Positions 25,992-35,535 are shown, counted from the first letter of the stretch. The stretch: 64,000 nt of DNA from Allobosea lupini (GCF_900109525.1 NZ_FOAN01000003.1:62001-126000); one strand, 5' to 3'. A program made the numbers and translations. The notes: generated by a model not told the origin, from the sequence alone.

Positions 25992-26798
25992 ATGGCGATT
26001 CTCGAAGCCGATGGTCTTTCCTTCTCGGTGCGTGGCAGCACCCTGGTTCGCGGTGCCTCGCTTGCGCTCGAAGAGGGAGCGACCACGATCGTCGTCGGCC
26101 CCAACGGTGCCGGCAAGTCGACGCTGCTCAAGCTGCTGACCGGTGAACTCGCTCCCTCGCAGGGCACGGTCCGCATGGACGGCGCGACGCTGCCGCAGAT
26201 CCCGGCCTGGGAACTCGCCTGCCGACGCGCCGTGATGGTGCAGAACCAGCGTCTCGCCTTTCCGTTCAGCGTCTATGAGGTTGCGCGGCTGGGGCTGGAA
26301 GGTGTCGGCCGGGCCCAATCGCGTGGCCGCAAGGCTGAGATCATCGCCCAAGCGCTGGAGATCGCCGGCGTGATCGGCCTTGCCGGCCGCCAGTATCAGA
26401 CACTGTCCGGCGGCGAACAGCAGCGCGTGCAGTTCGCCCGGGCGCTCTGCCAGCTCGAAGCGGGCCGCAGCGTCGCTCAGCGCCAGATCCTCTTCCTCGA
26501 CGAGCCGATCGCCAGCCTCGACCTCTGCCATCAGCTCTCGCTGCTCGACGCCGCCCGCAGCATCGCGGCGCAGGGCGCCGCCGTTCTGGTCGTGCTGCAT
26601 GATCTCAACCTCGCCGTGACCTATGCCGACCGGCTGGTGGTGATGCATGAGGGTTCGATCGTCGCACAGGGCGAGCCGGCGACCATCCTCGACGACAACC
26701 TGCTGCGCGGCGTCTTCCGCGTCTCGCTCTCCTTCAGCCGCCTGCCGCCGGCCGGCCAGCCTTTCCTGCTGCCGCAGCAGCACCTTTCGGCAATTTAG
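25992..26798 (+). CDS. hmuV: Heme ABC transporter ATP-binding protein HmuV
   Basis: A 268-residue ABC ATPase with Walker A GPNGAGKST, signature [19 protein letters not shown], Walker [13 protein letters not shown] and switch His in VLHDLNLA. It starts two bases after hmuU (ATG 25992), completing hmuTUV. No outer-membrane heme receptor or TonB system lies in the window, so heme must cross the outer membrane through proteins encoded elsewhere. Confidence 0.92.
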   Translation: MAILEADGLSFSVRGSTLVRGASLALEEGATTIVVGPNGAGKSTLLKLLTGELAPSQGTVRMDGATLPQIPAWELACRRAVMVQNQRLAFPFSVYEVARLGLEGVGRAQSRGRKAEIIAQALEIAGVIGLAGRQYQTLSGGEQQRVQFARALCQLEAGRSVAQRQILFLDEPIASLDLCHQLSLLDAARSIAAQGAAVLVVLHDLNLAVTYADRLVVMHEGSIVAQGEPATILDDNLLRGVFRVSLSFSRLPPAGQPFLLPQQHLSAI

Positions 26799-26916
26799 CT
26801 CGGCCGGGCGCGACAACTTTGCGGTTGTGCGCTGCGACAACAGGTCTATAGCGGGCGCTCCGGCGCCTTCCGCCCGACCAGGCGAGCGGGCGCATCGCTG
26901 GACCGTCGAGCGCGCC

Positions 26917-28173
26917 ATGAACCTCCCCACCGACCGGCTTTCCTTTCCGAAGGACCGCCTCCGCGTCCTCCTGCTCGAGGGAATCAACGATTCCGCCGTC
27001 GCTGCCTTGCAGCAGGCCGGATACACGAACCTCACCCGCCTGCCGAAGGCGCTCGATGAGGCCCAGCTGATCGAAGCGATCGAGAAGACGCACATCCTCG
27101 GCATCCGCTCGCGCACCCAGCTGACCGAGCCGGTCTTCGCCGCCGCCAAACGCCTCTTCGCCGTCGGCTGCTTCTCGGTCGGCACCAACCAGGTCGATCT
27201 CGACGCCGCCCGCCTGCGCGGCGTCCCGGTCTTCAACGCGCCCTTCTCCAACACCCGCAGCGTCGCCGAACTGACCATCGGCGAGATCGTCATGCTGCTG
27301 CGCCGGATTCCGGACCGCTCCCGCTCGGCACATGAGGGCGGCTGGGACAAGTCGGCCAACGGCTCCTTCGAGGTCCGCGGCAAGGTGCTCGGCATCGTCG
27401 GCTACGGCAATATCGGCAGCCAACTCTCCAACATCGCCGAGGCGATGGGCATGCGCGTGATCTATTACGATCACACCGACCGCCTGCGCCATGGCAATAC
27501 CGAGCCGGTCGAAAGCCTGAAGGCCCTGCTCGCAAACAGCGACGTCGTCTCGCTGCATGTCCCGGAAACGCCGGCCACGCACAACATGATCGGCAAGGCC
27601 GAGATCGCGGCGATGAAGCAGGGCGCCTATCTCATCAACAACTCGCGCGGCACGGTCGTCGATCTCGATGCTCTCGCCGAAGCGCTGCGCAGCGGCGCGC
27701 TCGCCGGCGCGGCGGTCGATGTCTTCCCGAAGGAGCCGGCCTCCAACAGCGAGCGCTTCGTCACTCCGCTGCAAGGCTTGTCCAACGTCATCCTGACCCC
27801 GCATGTCGGCGGCTCGACGGAAGAGGCGCAGGAGCGCATCGGCGCCGAGGTGGCACGCAAGCTGGTCGACTATTCCGATGTCGGCTCGACCGTCGGCGCG
27901 GTCAATTTCCCGCAGGTGCAACTGCCGGCGCGCCCGGCCGGCACCCGCTTCATCCAGGTCCAGCGCAATGCGCCGGGCATGCTGCGCCGCCTCAACGACG
28001 TCTTCGCCAGCCGCAACATCAACATCGCCGCCCAGAATTTCCAGACCGACGGCGAGATCGGCTATGTCGTGATGGAGGCCGATCCGGTCGGCGAGGTCGC
28101 GCGCGAGATCATCGAGGAGATCCGCGCTCTCGACGGCACGATCCGCGCCCGGCTGCTCTACGAACGCGGCTGA
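26917..28173 (+). CDS. serA: D-3-phosphoglycerate dehydrogenase, E. coli type, with ACT domain
   Basis: A 418-residue NAD-dependent enzyme oxidising 3-phosphoglycerate in serine synthesis. The sequence follows E. coli SerA closely: IGCF-like VGCFSVGTNQVDLDAARLRGVPVFNAPFSNTRSVAELTIGE, KVLGIVGYGNIGSQL, LINNSRGTVVD, LTPHVGGSTEEAQERIG and a C-terminal ACT domain ending GTIRARLLYERG. The length (about 410) is the short E. coli form rather than the roughly 530-residue form I expect as the main enzyme in this order. ATG 26917 gives MNLPTDRLSFPKDRLRVLLLEG; upstream frame overlaps hmuV. Confidence 0.92.
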   Translation: MNLPTDRLSFPKDRLRVLLLEGINDSAVAALQQAGYTNLTRLPKALDEAQLIEAIEKTHILGIRSRTQLTEPVFAAAKRLFAVGCFSVGTNQVDLDAARLRGVPVFNAPFSNTRSVAELTIGEIVMLLRRIPDRSRSAHEGGWDKSANGSFEVRGKVLGIVGYGNIGSQLSNIAEAMGMRVIYYDHTDRLRHGNTEPVESLKALLANSDVVSLHVPETPATHNMIGKAEIAAMKQGAYLINNSRGTVVDLDALAEALRSGALAGAAVDVFPKEPASNSERFVTPLQGLSNVILTPHVGGSTEEAQERIGAEVARKLVDYSDVGSTVGAVNFPQVQLPARPAGTRFIQVQRNAPGMLRRLNDVFASRNINIAAQNFQTDGEIGYVVMEADPVGEVAREIIEEIRALDGTIRARLLYERG

Positions 28174-28187
28174 GCGGAGCGCGAGCG

Positions 28188-28937
28188 TTAGTCCCCGAAG
28201 GGCTCGACCACCATCTCCATCCGCTCGCCGGCGAAGACGCTGTTGACGATGTGGATCGGCGTCAGGTCGGGCAGCGCGTCGACGGCCAGCGAGACCAGCA
28301 CCGCCGCACCGGGCTCGATCCGCAGCAACGCCGCCTCGCGCTCTGTGGCGGGCCTTGCCGTCAACCGGGTCGAGCGGCGCACATAGTCAAGGATGCCATA
28401 GGCCTTGAACGCCGCCGTGATCGACGCCTCCGCATCGCGATAGACCTTGTCGAAGCCGGGGAACCGCGCGACCGCGAGCCAATGCGTCCCGGTCCCCATC
28501 GGCGTGCCGTCGGCGAGGCTGAGCCCTTCGCACCGCCATAGCGGCGTTCCCGGCTCGAGTGCCAGTGCCTCGCAAATCTCCGGATCACCCGCCACCACCT
28601 CCGCCGAGAGCATGCGGCTGGAGCCGATCATGCCGATCCGTCCGAGATTGGCGCGCATGCTGACGCGCCGGCCGAGCGGATAGGGCACGCGCCGGGAACT
28701 GACCTGCGTGCCGCGTCCGCGCGCGACCGTGACCAGCCCCTGTTCCGCCAGATGCCGAAAGGCCTGTCGTACCGTGTGCCGGTGCACACCGTATTGCTCG
28801 GCGAGCACGATCGCCGCCGGCAGCGTATCGCCGGGCTCGTATTCGCCTTGCTCGATCGAGGCCGCCAGCGCATCGGCTATCCGCCGCCAGGCTGTGCCGC
28901 CATCGCCGCCCTGATTGTCCGGCAAGCTCGGCGTCAT
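28188..28937 (-). CDS. phnF: GntR/UTRA-family phosphonate regulator PhnF
   Basis: A 249-residue repressor with an N-terminal GntR winged helix (WRRIADALAASIEQGEYEPGDTLPAAIVLAEQYGVHRHTVRQAFRHLAEQGLV) and a C-terminal UTRA ligand domain. It is divergent from phnG and is expected to control the C-P lyase operon. The start is set at ATG 28937 (MTPSLPDNQGG); a TTG at 28952 is in frame but poor. Two inverted boxes in the intergenic gap are likely its binding sites. Confidence 0.88.
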   Translation of the reverse strand: MTPSLPDNQGGDGGTAWRRIADALAASIEQGEYEPGDTLPAAIVLAEQYGVHRHTVRQAFRHLAEQGLVTVARGRGTQVSSRRVPYPLGRRVSMRANLGRIGMIGSSRMLSAEVVAGDPEICEALALEPGTPLWRCEGLSLADGTPMGTGTHWLAVARFPGFDKVYRDAEASITAAFKAYGILDYVRRSTRLTARPATEREAALLRIEPGAAVLVSLAVDALPDLTPIHIVNSVFAGERMEMVVEPFGD

Positions 28938-28953
28938 CAAAATTTCATCCAAA

Positions 28954-28998
28954 ATGTATAGACCTTTTCCAACGACACGCTTATCTTAGTCTAGACAT
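28954..28998. promoter_or_regulatory. Paired inverted boxes between phnF and phnG (putative PhnF operators)
   Basis: ATGTATAGAC at 28954-28963 on the plus strand and ATGTCTAGAC on the minus strand at 28998-28989 differ at one base and face each other across the divergent promoter region, 25 bp apart. The core TATAGAC resembles the mycobacterial PhnF operator as I remember it. This is a good candidate for joint control of phnF and phnG-M. Confidence 0.6.
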
Positions 28999-29025
28999 TA
29001 GCCCTTGGCGAGAGGCCGACACGGT

Positions 29026-29466
29026 ATGACGGACATCGCGACACGCCAGCATTGGATGGCAGTTCTGGCCCGTGCGACGCAAGGCGAGATCGACGCCTTG
29101 CTGCAGCAGACCGGCCCGCTGCCGACGCACGAGCTGCTCAAGGCGCCGCAGACCGGCACCGTCATGGTCGAGGGCCGCGCCGGCGGCGCCGGCCGCCGCT
29201 TCAATCTCGGCGAGGCCACGGTGACGCGCTGCGTCGTCCGGCTGGAAGGCGGCGCTATGGGCTTCTCCTACGCACTCGGCCGCGACGGCCGCAAGGCGCG
29301 CCTCGCCGCTGTCACCGACGCGCTCCTCCAGGGTGAGGCCGAGACCGGCCCGCTGCGGCGCGGCGTCTTTGCCCTCGCCCAGAAGCAGCAGGCTGCCCGC
29401 GAGCTCGCCTCGCGCAAGGCCGCTGCCACCAAGGTCGATTTCTTCACGCTGGTCAGGGGCGGCTGA
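29026..29466 (+). CDS. phnG: C-P lyase system protein PhnG
   Basis: A 146-residue subunit of the PhnGHIJ core complex, which transfers the ribose triphosphate to phosphonate. QHWMAVLARATQGEIDALLQQTG, LLKAPQTGTVMVEGRAGGAGRRFNLGEATVTRCVVRL and ALGRDGRKARLAAVTDALLQ match the family. Start ATG 29026 lies after GAGAGG; a TTG at 29005 is less likely. Its stop overlaps phnH (TGATG). Confidence 0.92.
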   Translation: MTDIATRQHWMAVLARATQGEIDALLQQTGPLPTHELLKAPQTGTVMVEGRAGGAGRRFNLGEATVTRCVVRLEGGAMGFSYALGRDGRKARLAAVTDALLQGEAETGPLRRGVFALAQKQQAARELASRKAAATKVDFFTLVRGG

Positions 29467-30071
29467 TGGCTCCCAACGACACCCTCATAGCCGCCGGCTT
29501 CGCCGATCCGGTCTTCCAGTCGCAAGGTGCCTTCCGTGCCCTCCTGGCAGCGCTCTCGGAGCCGGGACTCGCCTGCGATCTTGGCGATGCGATCGTGCCG
29601 CCCGCCGGGCTCGAAGCTGCGACTGCCGTCGCGCTGCTGACCCTCGCCGATTACGAGACGCCGATCTGGCTTCCGGCCGCCTTGCGTGATGGCCCGGCCG
29701 GCGCCTGGCTGCGTTTCCATTGCGGCACCGCCCTCGTCGATGATCCCGCCCGCGCCGCCTTCGTCATGATCGACGGTGCCGCGCCGGAGCCGAGGCTCGC
29801 CGCCTTCAACGCCGGCGATGACCAGTTCCCCGATCGCTCGACCACCGTGCTGATCCAGTGTGCCGGCTTCGAAGGCGGCGAGGCTGTCACGCTCGAAGGC
29901 CCGGGCATTGCCGGCCAGCGCAGCATCGCCCCGATTGGTCTGCGTCCCGGCTTCTGGGCCGAGGTCGAAGACAACGCTGCAGTCTACCCGCTCGGTGTCG
30001 ACCTTCTGCTGGTCCATGGCGCGCAGGTGCTCGGCTTGCCGCGCTCGACGCAAATCGTGGGAACCCGCTGA
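29466..30071 (+). CDS. phnH: C-P lyase system protein PhnH
   Basis: A 201-residue PhnH, a PLP-transferase-fold protein without catalytic function that dimerises in the PhnGHIJ complex. FADPVFQSQGAFRALLAALSEPG at the N-terminus and FPDRSTTVLIQ, LEGPGIAGQ and FPxG-like VYPLGVDLLLV later match the family. It shares one base with the phnG stop. Confidence 0.92.
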   Translation: MAPNDTLIAAGFADPVFQSQGAFRALLAALSEPGLACDLGDAIVPPAGLEAATAVALLTLADYETPIWLPAALRDGPAGAWLRFHCGTALVDDPARAAFVMIDGAAPEPRLAAFNAGDDQFPDRSTTVLIQCAGFEGGEAVTLEGPGIAGQRSIAPIGLRPGFWAEVEDNAAVYPLGVDLLLVHGAQVLGLPRSTQIVGTR

Positions 30072-30094
30072 ATGCCCCGCCGGGAGCTTTGCTG

Positions 30095-31216
30095 ATGTAT
30101 GTCGCGGTCAAGGGCGGCGAAGCCGCCATCCTCGCCACCCATGATCTCGTTGCCGAAGCACGCCGCGGCGACGAAAGCGTGCCGGAACTCGGTGTCGCGC
30201 AGATCCGCGAGCAGTTGGGCCTCGCCTGCGGTCGCGTCATGAACGAGGGCTCGCTCTACGATCCCGACCTCGCCGCGCTGGCGCTGAAGCAGGCACAGGG
30301 CGATGCGATCGAGGCCGCCTTCCTGATGCGCGCCTATCGCACGACGCTGCCGCGCTTCGGCTCCTCCGAGCCGCTCGACACCGCCAGGATGGCGATCCGT
30401 CGCCGCGTCTCGGCGACCTACAAGGATCTGCCGGGCGGCCAGGTGCTCGGCCCGACCTATGACTACACCCACCGGCTCTTCGATTTTTCGCTGATGGACG
30501 AGACTGCGCCGAGTGAGACGCAGGCCCGTCCGGCCGCGCAGCCGCTCGACGCCTCGATGCCGCGTGTGCCGGATATCCTCGGCGCCGAAGGCCTGATGGA
30601 GGAGGAAGCGCCTCCCGCAGGCGATCCGCGCCCCTTCGATCTCACCCGCGAGCCCGTTACCTTTCCGGCCGAGCGCGATGTCCGCCTGCAGGCGATGGCG
30701 CGCGGCGACGAGGGCTTCCTGCTCGGCCTCGGCTATTCCGTGCAGCGCGGCTTCGGCGGCAACCACCCCTTCGTCGGCGAGATCCGGGTCGGCGAGGTCG
30801 CGGTCGAATATGTGCCGGAGGAGCTGGGCTTCGCCGTCGATCTCGGCGACATCACCCTGACCGAATGCCAGATGGTCAACCAGTTCGCCGGCTCCAAGGA
30901 GGTCCCGCCGCAGTTCACCCGCGGATACGGGCTCTCCTTCGGCCACAGCGAGCGCAAGGCGATGTCGATGTCGCTGGTCGATAGGGCGCTCAAATGCCGC
31001 GAATTTGGCGAAGCGGCGACCTATCCGGCCCAGCAGGACGAGTTCGTCCTCTACCACTCCGACAATGTCGAGGCTGCCGGCTTCGTCGAGCACCTGAAGC
31101 TGCCGCACTATGTCGATTTCCAGGGCGAGCTCGAACTGATCCGCCGCATCCGCAAGGAGCGCGAGCAGCGCCTTGCCGAGCAACAGAGCGAAGCCCTGCC
31201 GGAGGCCGCGGAATGA
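30095..31216 (+). CDS. phnI: C-P lyase core protein PhnI
   Basis: A 373-residue nucleosidase subunit that displaces the base from nucleoside triphosphate during phosphonate activation. MYVAVKGGEAAILATHDLV is the typical start, and GYSVQRGFGGNHPFVGEIRVGEVAVEY and DITLTECQMVNQFAGS are conserved. ATG 30095 has GGGAG at a good distance. A longer frame back to 29858 overlaps phnH and is ignored. The stop overlaps phnJ by ATGA. Confidence 0.93.
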   Translation: MYVAVKGGEAAILATHDLVAEARRGDESVPELGVAQIREQLGLACGRVMNEGSLYDPDLAALALKQAQGDAIEAAFLMRAYRTTLPRFGSSEPLDTARMAIRRRVSATYKDLPGGQVLGPTYDYTHRLFDFSLMDETAPSETQARPAAQPLDASMPRVPDILGAEGLMEEEAPPAGDPRPFDLTREPVTFPAERDVRLQAMARGDEGFLLGLGYSVQRGFGGNHPFVGEIRVGEVAVEYVPEELGFAVDLGDITLTECQMVNQFAGSKEVPPQFTRGYGLSFGHSERKAMSMSLVDRALKCREFGEAATYPAQQDEFVLYHSDNVEAAGFVEHLKLPHYVDFQGELELIRRIRKEREQRLAEQQSEALPEAAE

Positions 31217-32139
31217 CCGTGCACCAGAACATCACGGACGAGACCAGGCCGGCCTACAACTACGCCTATCTCGACGAGCAGACCAAGCGGATGATCCGCC
31301 GCGCGCTGCTCAAGGCGGTCGCGATTCCCGGCTACCAGGTGCCGTTCGGCTCGCGCGAGATGCCGCTTGCCCGCGGCTGGGGCACCGGCGGCATCCAGGT
31401 CACCGCTGCGATCATCGGGCCCGACGATACGCTGAAGGTCATCGACCAGGGCGCCGACGATACCACCAACGCCGTCTCGATCCGCCGCTTCTTCGAGCGC
31501 ACCGCCGATGCGCGCACCACAGAGGCGACGCACGAGGCGACGATCATCCAGACCCGCCACCGCATCCCGGAGGCGCCGCTGAAGGCCGGCCAGATCATGG
31601 TCTACCAGGTGCCGCAGCCCGAGCCGCTCAGGAAGCTCGAGCCGCACGAGACCGAGACGCGCAAGATGCACGCCTGGGCCGAATACGGGCTGATGCAGGT
31701 CAAGCTCTACGAGAACATCGCCCGCTTCGGCGAGGTGACGACCACCTACGACTACCCGGTCATGGTCAACGGCCGCTATGTAATGGCGCCGTCGCCGATC
31801 CCGAAATTCGACAATCCGAAGATGCAGATGTCGCCGGCGCTGCAACTCTTCGGCGCCGGGCGTGAGAAGCGCATCTATGCGGTGCCGCCGCATACCAGCG
31901 TGCGCAGCCTCGATTTCGACGACCATCCTTTCCGCATCCAGAGCTGGGAGCAGCCCTGCGCGCTCTGCGGCGCGGCCGATTCCTATCTCGACGAGGTCGT
32001 CATCGACGACCAGGGCGGGCGCATGTTCGTCTGCTCCGACAGCCATCATTGCGAGACGCGGCGGGCCGACGGCCATCGCGGCGCCATGCTCGCCGACGCT
32101 TCGGCGCTGCATCTTGTCGAAGACGAGGCCAAGCCATGA
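31213..32139 (+). CDS. phnJ: Alpha-D-ribose 1-methylphosphonate 5-phosphate C-P lyase PhnJ
   Basis: A 308-residue radical-SAM-type enzyme breaking the carbon-phosphorus bond. Near residue 257 the cysteines follow the PhnJ pattern CX2CX21CX5C: CALC, then CSDSHHC after the 21-residue spacer, binding the 4Fe-4S cluster and supplying the reactive thiol. YNYAYLDEQTKRMIRRALLKAVAIPGYQVPFGSREMP at the N-terminus is highly typical. Start ATG 31213 overlaps the phnI stop. Confidence 0.95.
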   Translation: MTVHQNITDETRPAYNYAYLDEQTKRMIRRALLKAVAIPGYQVPFGSREMPLARGWGTGGIQVTAAIIGPDDTLKVIDQGADDTTNAVSIRRFFERTADARTTEATHEATIIQTRHRIPEAPLKAGQIMVYQVPQPEPLRKLEPHETETRKMHAWAEYGLMQVKLYENIARFGEVTTTYDYPVMVNGRYVMAPSPIPKFDNPKMQMSPALQLFGAGREKRIYAVPPHTSVRSLDFDDHPFRIQSWEQPCALCGAADSYLDEVVIDDQGGRMFVCSDSHHCETRRADGHRGAMLADASALHLVEDEAKP

Positions 32140-32942
32140 ACATGCAGGTCAACCCGCAGGAGCTCGCGCTCGATCCTGCCCCGCTGCTCTCGGTCGCCGG
32201 CGTCGGCCGCTTCTATGGCGAGCGCATCGGCTGCGCCGACGTCTCCTTCGACCTCTGGCCGGGCGAGGTTCTCGGCATCGTCGGCGAATCCGGCTCGGGC
32301 AAGTCGACCCTGCTGCGCTGCCTTGCCGGCATCGACAAGCCCGACGAGGGGCAGGTGCTGTTCCGGGGCGGGGTCGAACCGCTCGACATCTATTCGGTCG
32401 CCGAGCAGGAGCGGCGCCGGCTGATGCGCACTGCCTGGGGCATCGTCCACCAGAACCCGCGCGACGGTCTGCGCATGGACGTCTCGGCCGGCGGCAATGT
32501 CGGCGAACGCCTGATGGACAATGGCGCGCGGCATTACGGCAGGATCCGCGAGACCGCGCTCGACTGGCTGCAGCGCGTCGAGATCGCCGCGGGCCGCATC
32601 GACGACCGGCCACGCCAGTTCTCCGGCGGCATGCAGCAGCGCCTGCAGATCGCCCGCGTGCTGGTCTCCGAGCCGAAGCTGGTCTTCATGGACGAGCCGA
32701 CCGGCGGCCTCGACGTCTCCGTCCAGGCCCGCCTGCTCGACCTGCTTCGTGTGCTGGTGCGCGATCTCGGCCTCGCCGCGATCATCGTCACCCATGATCT
32801 TGCCGTCGCACGCCTGCTCACCGACCGCCTGATGGTGATGAAGGATGGCCGCGTCGCCGAGCAGGGCCTGACCGACCAGGTCCTCGACGATCCCCAGCAC
32901 GCCTACACGCAGCTCCTGACCTCCGCGGTGCTCACCGTATGA
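32136..32942 (+). CDS. phnK: C-P lyase ABC protein PhnK
   Basis: A 268-residue ABC-type ATPase that docks on the PhnGHIJ core rather than on a membrane permease. Walker [10 protein letters not shown], signature [15 protein letters not shown], Walker [24 protein letters not shown] and [13 protein letters not shown] are present. ATG 32136 overlaps the phnJ stop by ATGA. Confidence 0.92.
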   Translation: MNMQVNPQELALDPAPLLSVAGVGRFYGERIGCADVSFDLWPGEVLGIVGESGSGKSTLLRCLAGIDKPDEGQVLFRGGVEPLDIYSVAEQERRRLMRTAWGIVHQNPRDGLRMDVSAGGNVGERLMDNGARHYGRIRETALDWLQRVEIAAGRIDDRPRQFSGGMQQRLQIARVLVSEPKLVFMDEPTGGLDVSVQARLLDLLRVLVRDLGLAAIIVTHDLAVARLLTDRLMVMKDGRVAEQGLTDQVLDDPQHAYTQLLTSAVLTV

Positions 32943-32988
32943 GCGCCGTCACATCCTCGTCACCGCGCCGGCCGAAGGCACTGACACC

Positions 32989-33687
32989 ATGACCACGATG
33001 ATTCACGTCGAGAACGTCGCCAAGGAATTCACCCTGCACAACCAGGGCGGCGTGCGCCTGCCGGTGTTCGACAACGTCAACTTCTCGGTCGCTGCCGGCG
33101 AGGCGCTTGTGCTGGCAGGTGCTTCGGGCGCCGGTAAATCCAGCCTGCTGCGCATCCTTTACGGCAATTACCGGCCGACCTCCGGCACCATCGCCATCAC
33201 CCATGGCGGCCGGCAGATCGACATCGTTTCGGCCGTGCCGCGCACCGTGCTCGACATCCGCCGCCGCACGCTCGGTTTCGTCTCGCAGTTCCTGCGGGTC
33301 ATCCCGCGCGTCACGGCGCTCGACATCGTCCGCGACCCGCTGCTCGCTCGCGGCGCCACGCCCGAGGAAGCCGGCGCGCGCGCGAAAGCCATGCTCGCCC
33401 GCCTCAACCTGCCGCAGCGCCTCTGGGACCTTGCTCCCGCAACCTTCTCCGGCGGCGAGCAGCAGCGCGTCAACATCGCCCGCTCCTTCGTCGATCCCTC
33501 GCCGATCATGCTGATCGACGAGCCGACCGCCTCGCTCGACGCCAACAACCGCAATGTCGTGGTCAGGCTGATCGCGGAGGCCCGCGAACAGGGCTCCGCC
33601 ATCGTCGGTATCTTCCATGACGAAGCCGTGCGAGAGGCTGTCGCGACCCGCTATCTCGACATCACCGATTTCCGGAAGGCCGCCTGA
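32989..33687 (+). CDS. phnL: C-P lyase ABC protein PhnL
   Basis: A 232-residue ABC ATPase (Walker [10 protein letters not shown], signature [15 protein letters not shown], Walker [13 protein letters not shown]), with [15 protein letters not shown] of the PhnL branch. It associates with PhnK on the core complex. It starts 46 bp after phnK and its stop overlaps phnM (TGATG). Confidence 0.92.
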   Translation: MTTMIHVENVAKEFTLHNQGGVRLPVFDNVNFSVAAGEALVLAGASGAGKSSLLRILYGNYRPTSGTIAITHGGRQIDIVSAVPRTVLDIRRRTLGFVSQFLRVIPRVTALDIVRDPLLARGATPEEAGARAKAMLARLNLPQRLWDLAPATFSGGEQQRVNIARSFVDPSPIMLIDEPTASLDANNRNVVVRLIAEAREQGSAIVGIFHDEAVREAVATRYLDITDFRKAA

Positions 33688-34826
33688 TGTCCACCATCCT
33701 GACCAATGCCCGCCTGATCCTCGAGGACGAGGTCGTCACCGGGACCATCGCCTTCGACGAGAGCGGCATCCGTTCAGTCGACCAGGGCCGCTCCTCGCTG
33801 CCGGAGGCGATCGACGCCCAGGGCGACTATGTCGCGCCCGGCCTCGTCGAGATGCACACCGACAACATGGAAAAGCACTTCATGCCGCGCCCCAAGGTCT
33901 TCTGGCCGAACGGGCTCGCGGCGGCGCTGGTCCATGACGCGCAGATGGCGGCCGCCGGCGTCACCACCGTCTATGACGCGATCTGCGCCGGCACGCCCTT
34001 CTCGGCCAAGGACTATCGCAAGGACATCTTCGCCGACGTGATGGATGCGCTGCGGCTGGGTACCGCCGAGAACGTCTTCCGCATCGACCACCGCATCCAT
34101 ATGCGCTGCGAACTGACCAGCCCCGATTTGCTGAGGGATATCGAGCCCTATCAGGACGATGCCCTGGTCCAGCTGATCTCGCTGATGGACCACACCCCCG
34201 GCCAACGGCAGTGGCGCGATCTCGCCCACTTGCGCACCTACGCGCTCGGCAACGGCAAGACCGAAGCGGAGTTCGAGGAGGATGTCAGCGTCCGCCAGCG
34301 CGAGGGGACGGCCAATGTCGGCCGCAACTGGAGCGCCGTCGTCGAGATGTTCCAGGCCCGCGGCATCCCGATCGCGACCCATGACGACACGACGATCGAG
34401 CATGTCGAGGCCGGCATCGCCTCGGGCGCGGTGATCTCGGAATTCCCGACCACGGTCGAGGCGGCGCAGGCCGCCAAGCAGCGCGGCCTCGCCACCATCG
34501 CCGGCGCGCCCAATGTCGTGCGCGGCGGCTCGCATTCCGGCGGCGTTTCGGTGGCCGAGCTCGCCGAGAAGGACCTGCTCGACGGGCTCTCCTCCGACTA
34601 TGTCCCGGCGAGCCTGCTGCAGGCCGTGCTCAAGCTCCATGGCAAGCACGGCATCACCCTGCCGGCGGCGATGGCCAAGGTCACCTGGAAGGTCGCCGAC
34701 ATTCTCGGCCTGAAGGATCGCGGCCATCTCAAGCCCGGCCTGCGCGCCGATCTCGTGCGCTTCAAGGCGCTGGGCCCGACGCCGGTGATCGCCACCGTCT
34801 GGTCGCAGGGACGCCGGGCCTTCTGA
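33687..34826 (+). CDS. phnM: Ribose 1-methylphosphonate 5-triphosphate diphosphatase PhnM
   Basis: A 379-residue amidohydrolase-fold enzyme removing pyrophosphate from the phosphonate-ribose triphosphate. VAPGLVEMHTDNMEKHFMPRPKVFWP carries the metal site, and IATHDDTTIEHVE and PNVVRGGSHSGGVS supply further ligands. Length and ending (APNVVRGGSHSGG...LGLKDRGHLKPGLRADLV) agree with the family. Confidence 0.94.
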   Translation: MSTILTNARLILEDEVVTGTIAFDESGIRSVDQGRSSLPEAIDAQGDYVAPGLVEMHTDNMEKHFMPRPKVFWPNGLAAALVHDAQMAAAGVTTVYDAICAGTPFSAKDYRKDIFADVMDALRLGTAENVFRIDHRIHMRCELTSPDLLRDIEPYQDDALVQLISLMDHTPGQRQWRDLAHLRTYALGNGKTEAEFEEDVSVRQREGTANVGRNWSAVVEMFQARGIPIATHDDTTIEHVEAGIASGAVISEFPTTVEAAQAAKQRGLATIAGAPNVVRGGSHSGGVSVAELAEKDLLDGLSSDYVPASLLQAVLKLHGKHGITLPAAMAKVTWKVADILGLKDRGHLKPGLRADLVRFKALGPTPVIATVWSQGRRAF

Positions 34827-34833
34827 GCGCAGC

Positions 34834-35535
34834 ATGACCCAACCTGCGCCGCGCTACGCGCTCTACTACGCCCCCGCCGCCGAAAGCGCCCTCTGGCGCT
34901 TCGGCAGCGCCACGCTGGGTTATGATGCCGTCACCGGTGCGGATGTCGACTTGGCGGTCCCGCCGGGCTACGAAGGTCTCGACTGGTCGGAGATCACCGC
35001 CGAGCCGCGCCGCTACGGCTTCCACGCCACGTTGAAGGCGCCGTTCGAGCTTGCCAATGGCCGCAATGAGGGCGCCTTGCGCGCCTTCGCCCGCAATTAT
35101 GTCGCCGGGCGCCCGCCGGTCCGGCTCGCCGGGCTTTCGATCAACGCGCTCGGCCGCTTCATCGCGCTGACTCCGTCGGAACCGAGCGAGGAGCTGCAGC
35201 GCTTCGCCTTCGACATTGTGCAGGCCTTCGAGCCGTTCCGCGCCCCGCTCTCGCAGGCTGATCTGGCGCGCCGGCTGCAGAGCCCGCTGACGCCGGCGCA
35301 CCGGGCCTATCTCGAGGCCTATGGCTACCCTTATGTCGGTGACGCCTTTCGCTTCCACATGACGCTGACCGGGTCGTTGCCAGACGCAGAGGTGGCTTCG
35401 GTCAAGGCGGCACTGGCGCAGGCTTATGTGCAGGCCTTGCCGGCTGGCCCGGTCCCGATCGACCGCGTCGCCATCTTCAAGCAGCAGAGCCGCAGCAGCC
35501 ACTTCGTGCTGCTCGACAGCATCCCGCTCGGCTAG
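34834..35535 (+). CDS. DUF1045 2H-phosphoesterase-like protein of the phn operon
   Basis: A 233-residue DUF1045 protein, often found in rhizobial phn operons. Two HxT motifs, YGFHATLKAPF (about residue 68) and FRFHMTLTG (about residue 173), define the 2H phosphoesterase superfamily, whose members open cyclic phosphates. PhnP, which opens the cyclic ribose phosphate made by C-P lyase in E. coli, is absent from the window, so this enzyme is a candidate replacement; that is inference. It starts seven bases after phnM. Confidence 0.82.
   Translation: MTQPAPRYALYYAPAAESALWRFGSATLGYDAVTGADVDLAVPPGYEGLDWSEITAEPRRYGFHATLKAPFELANGRNEGALRAFARNYVAGRPPVRLAGLSINALGRFIALTPSEPSEELQRFAFDIVQAFEPFRAPLSQADLARRLQSPLTPAHRAYLEAYGYPYVGDAFRFHMTLTGSLPDAEVASVKAALAQAYVQALPAGPVPIDRVAIFKQQSRSSHFVLLDSIPLG

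Noticed and set aside
28938-29025. Pho box before phnG
   Set aside because: I looked for CTGTCAT-like direct repeats in the phnF-phnG gap and found none; only the inverted TAGAC boxes are present.
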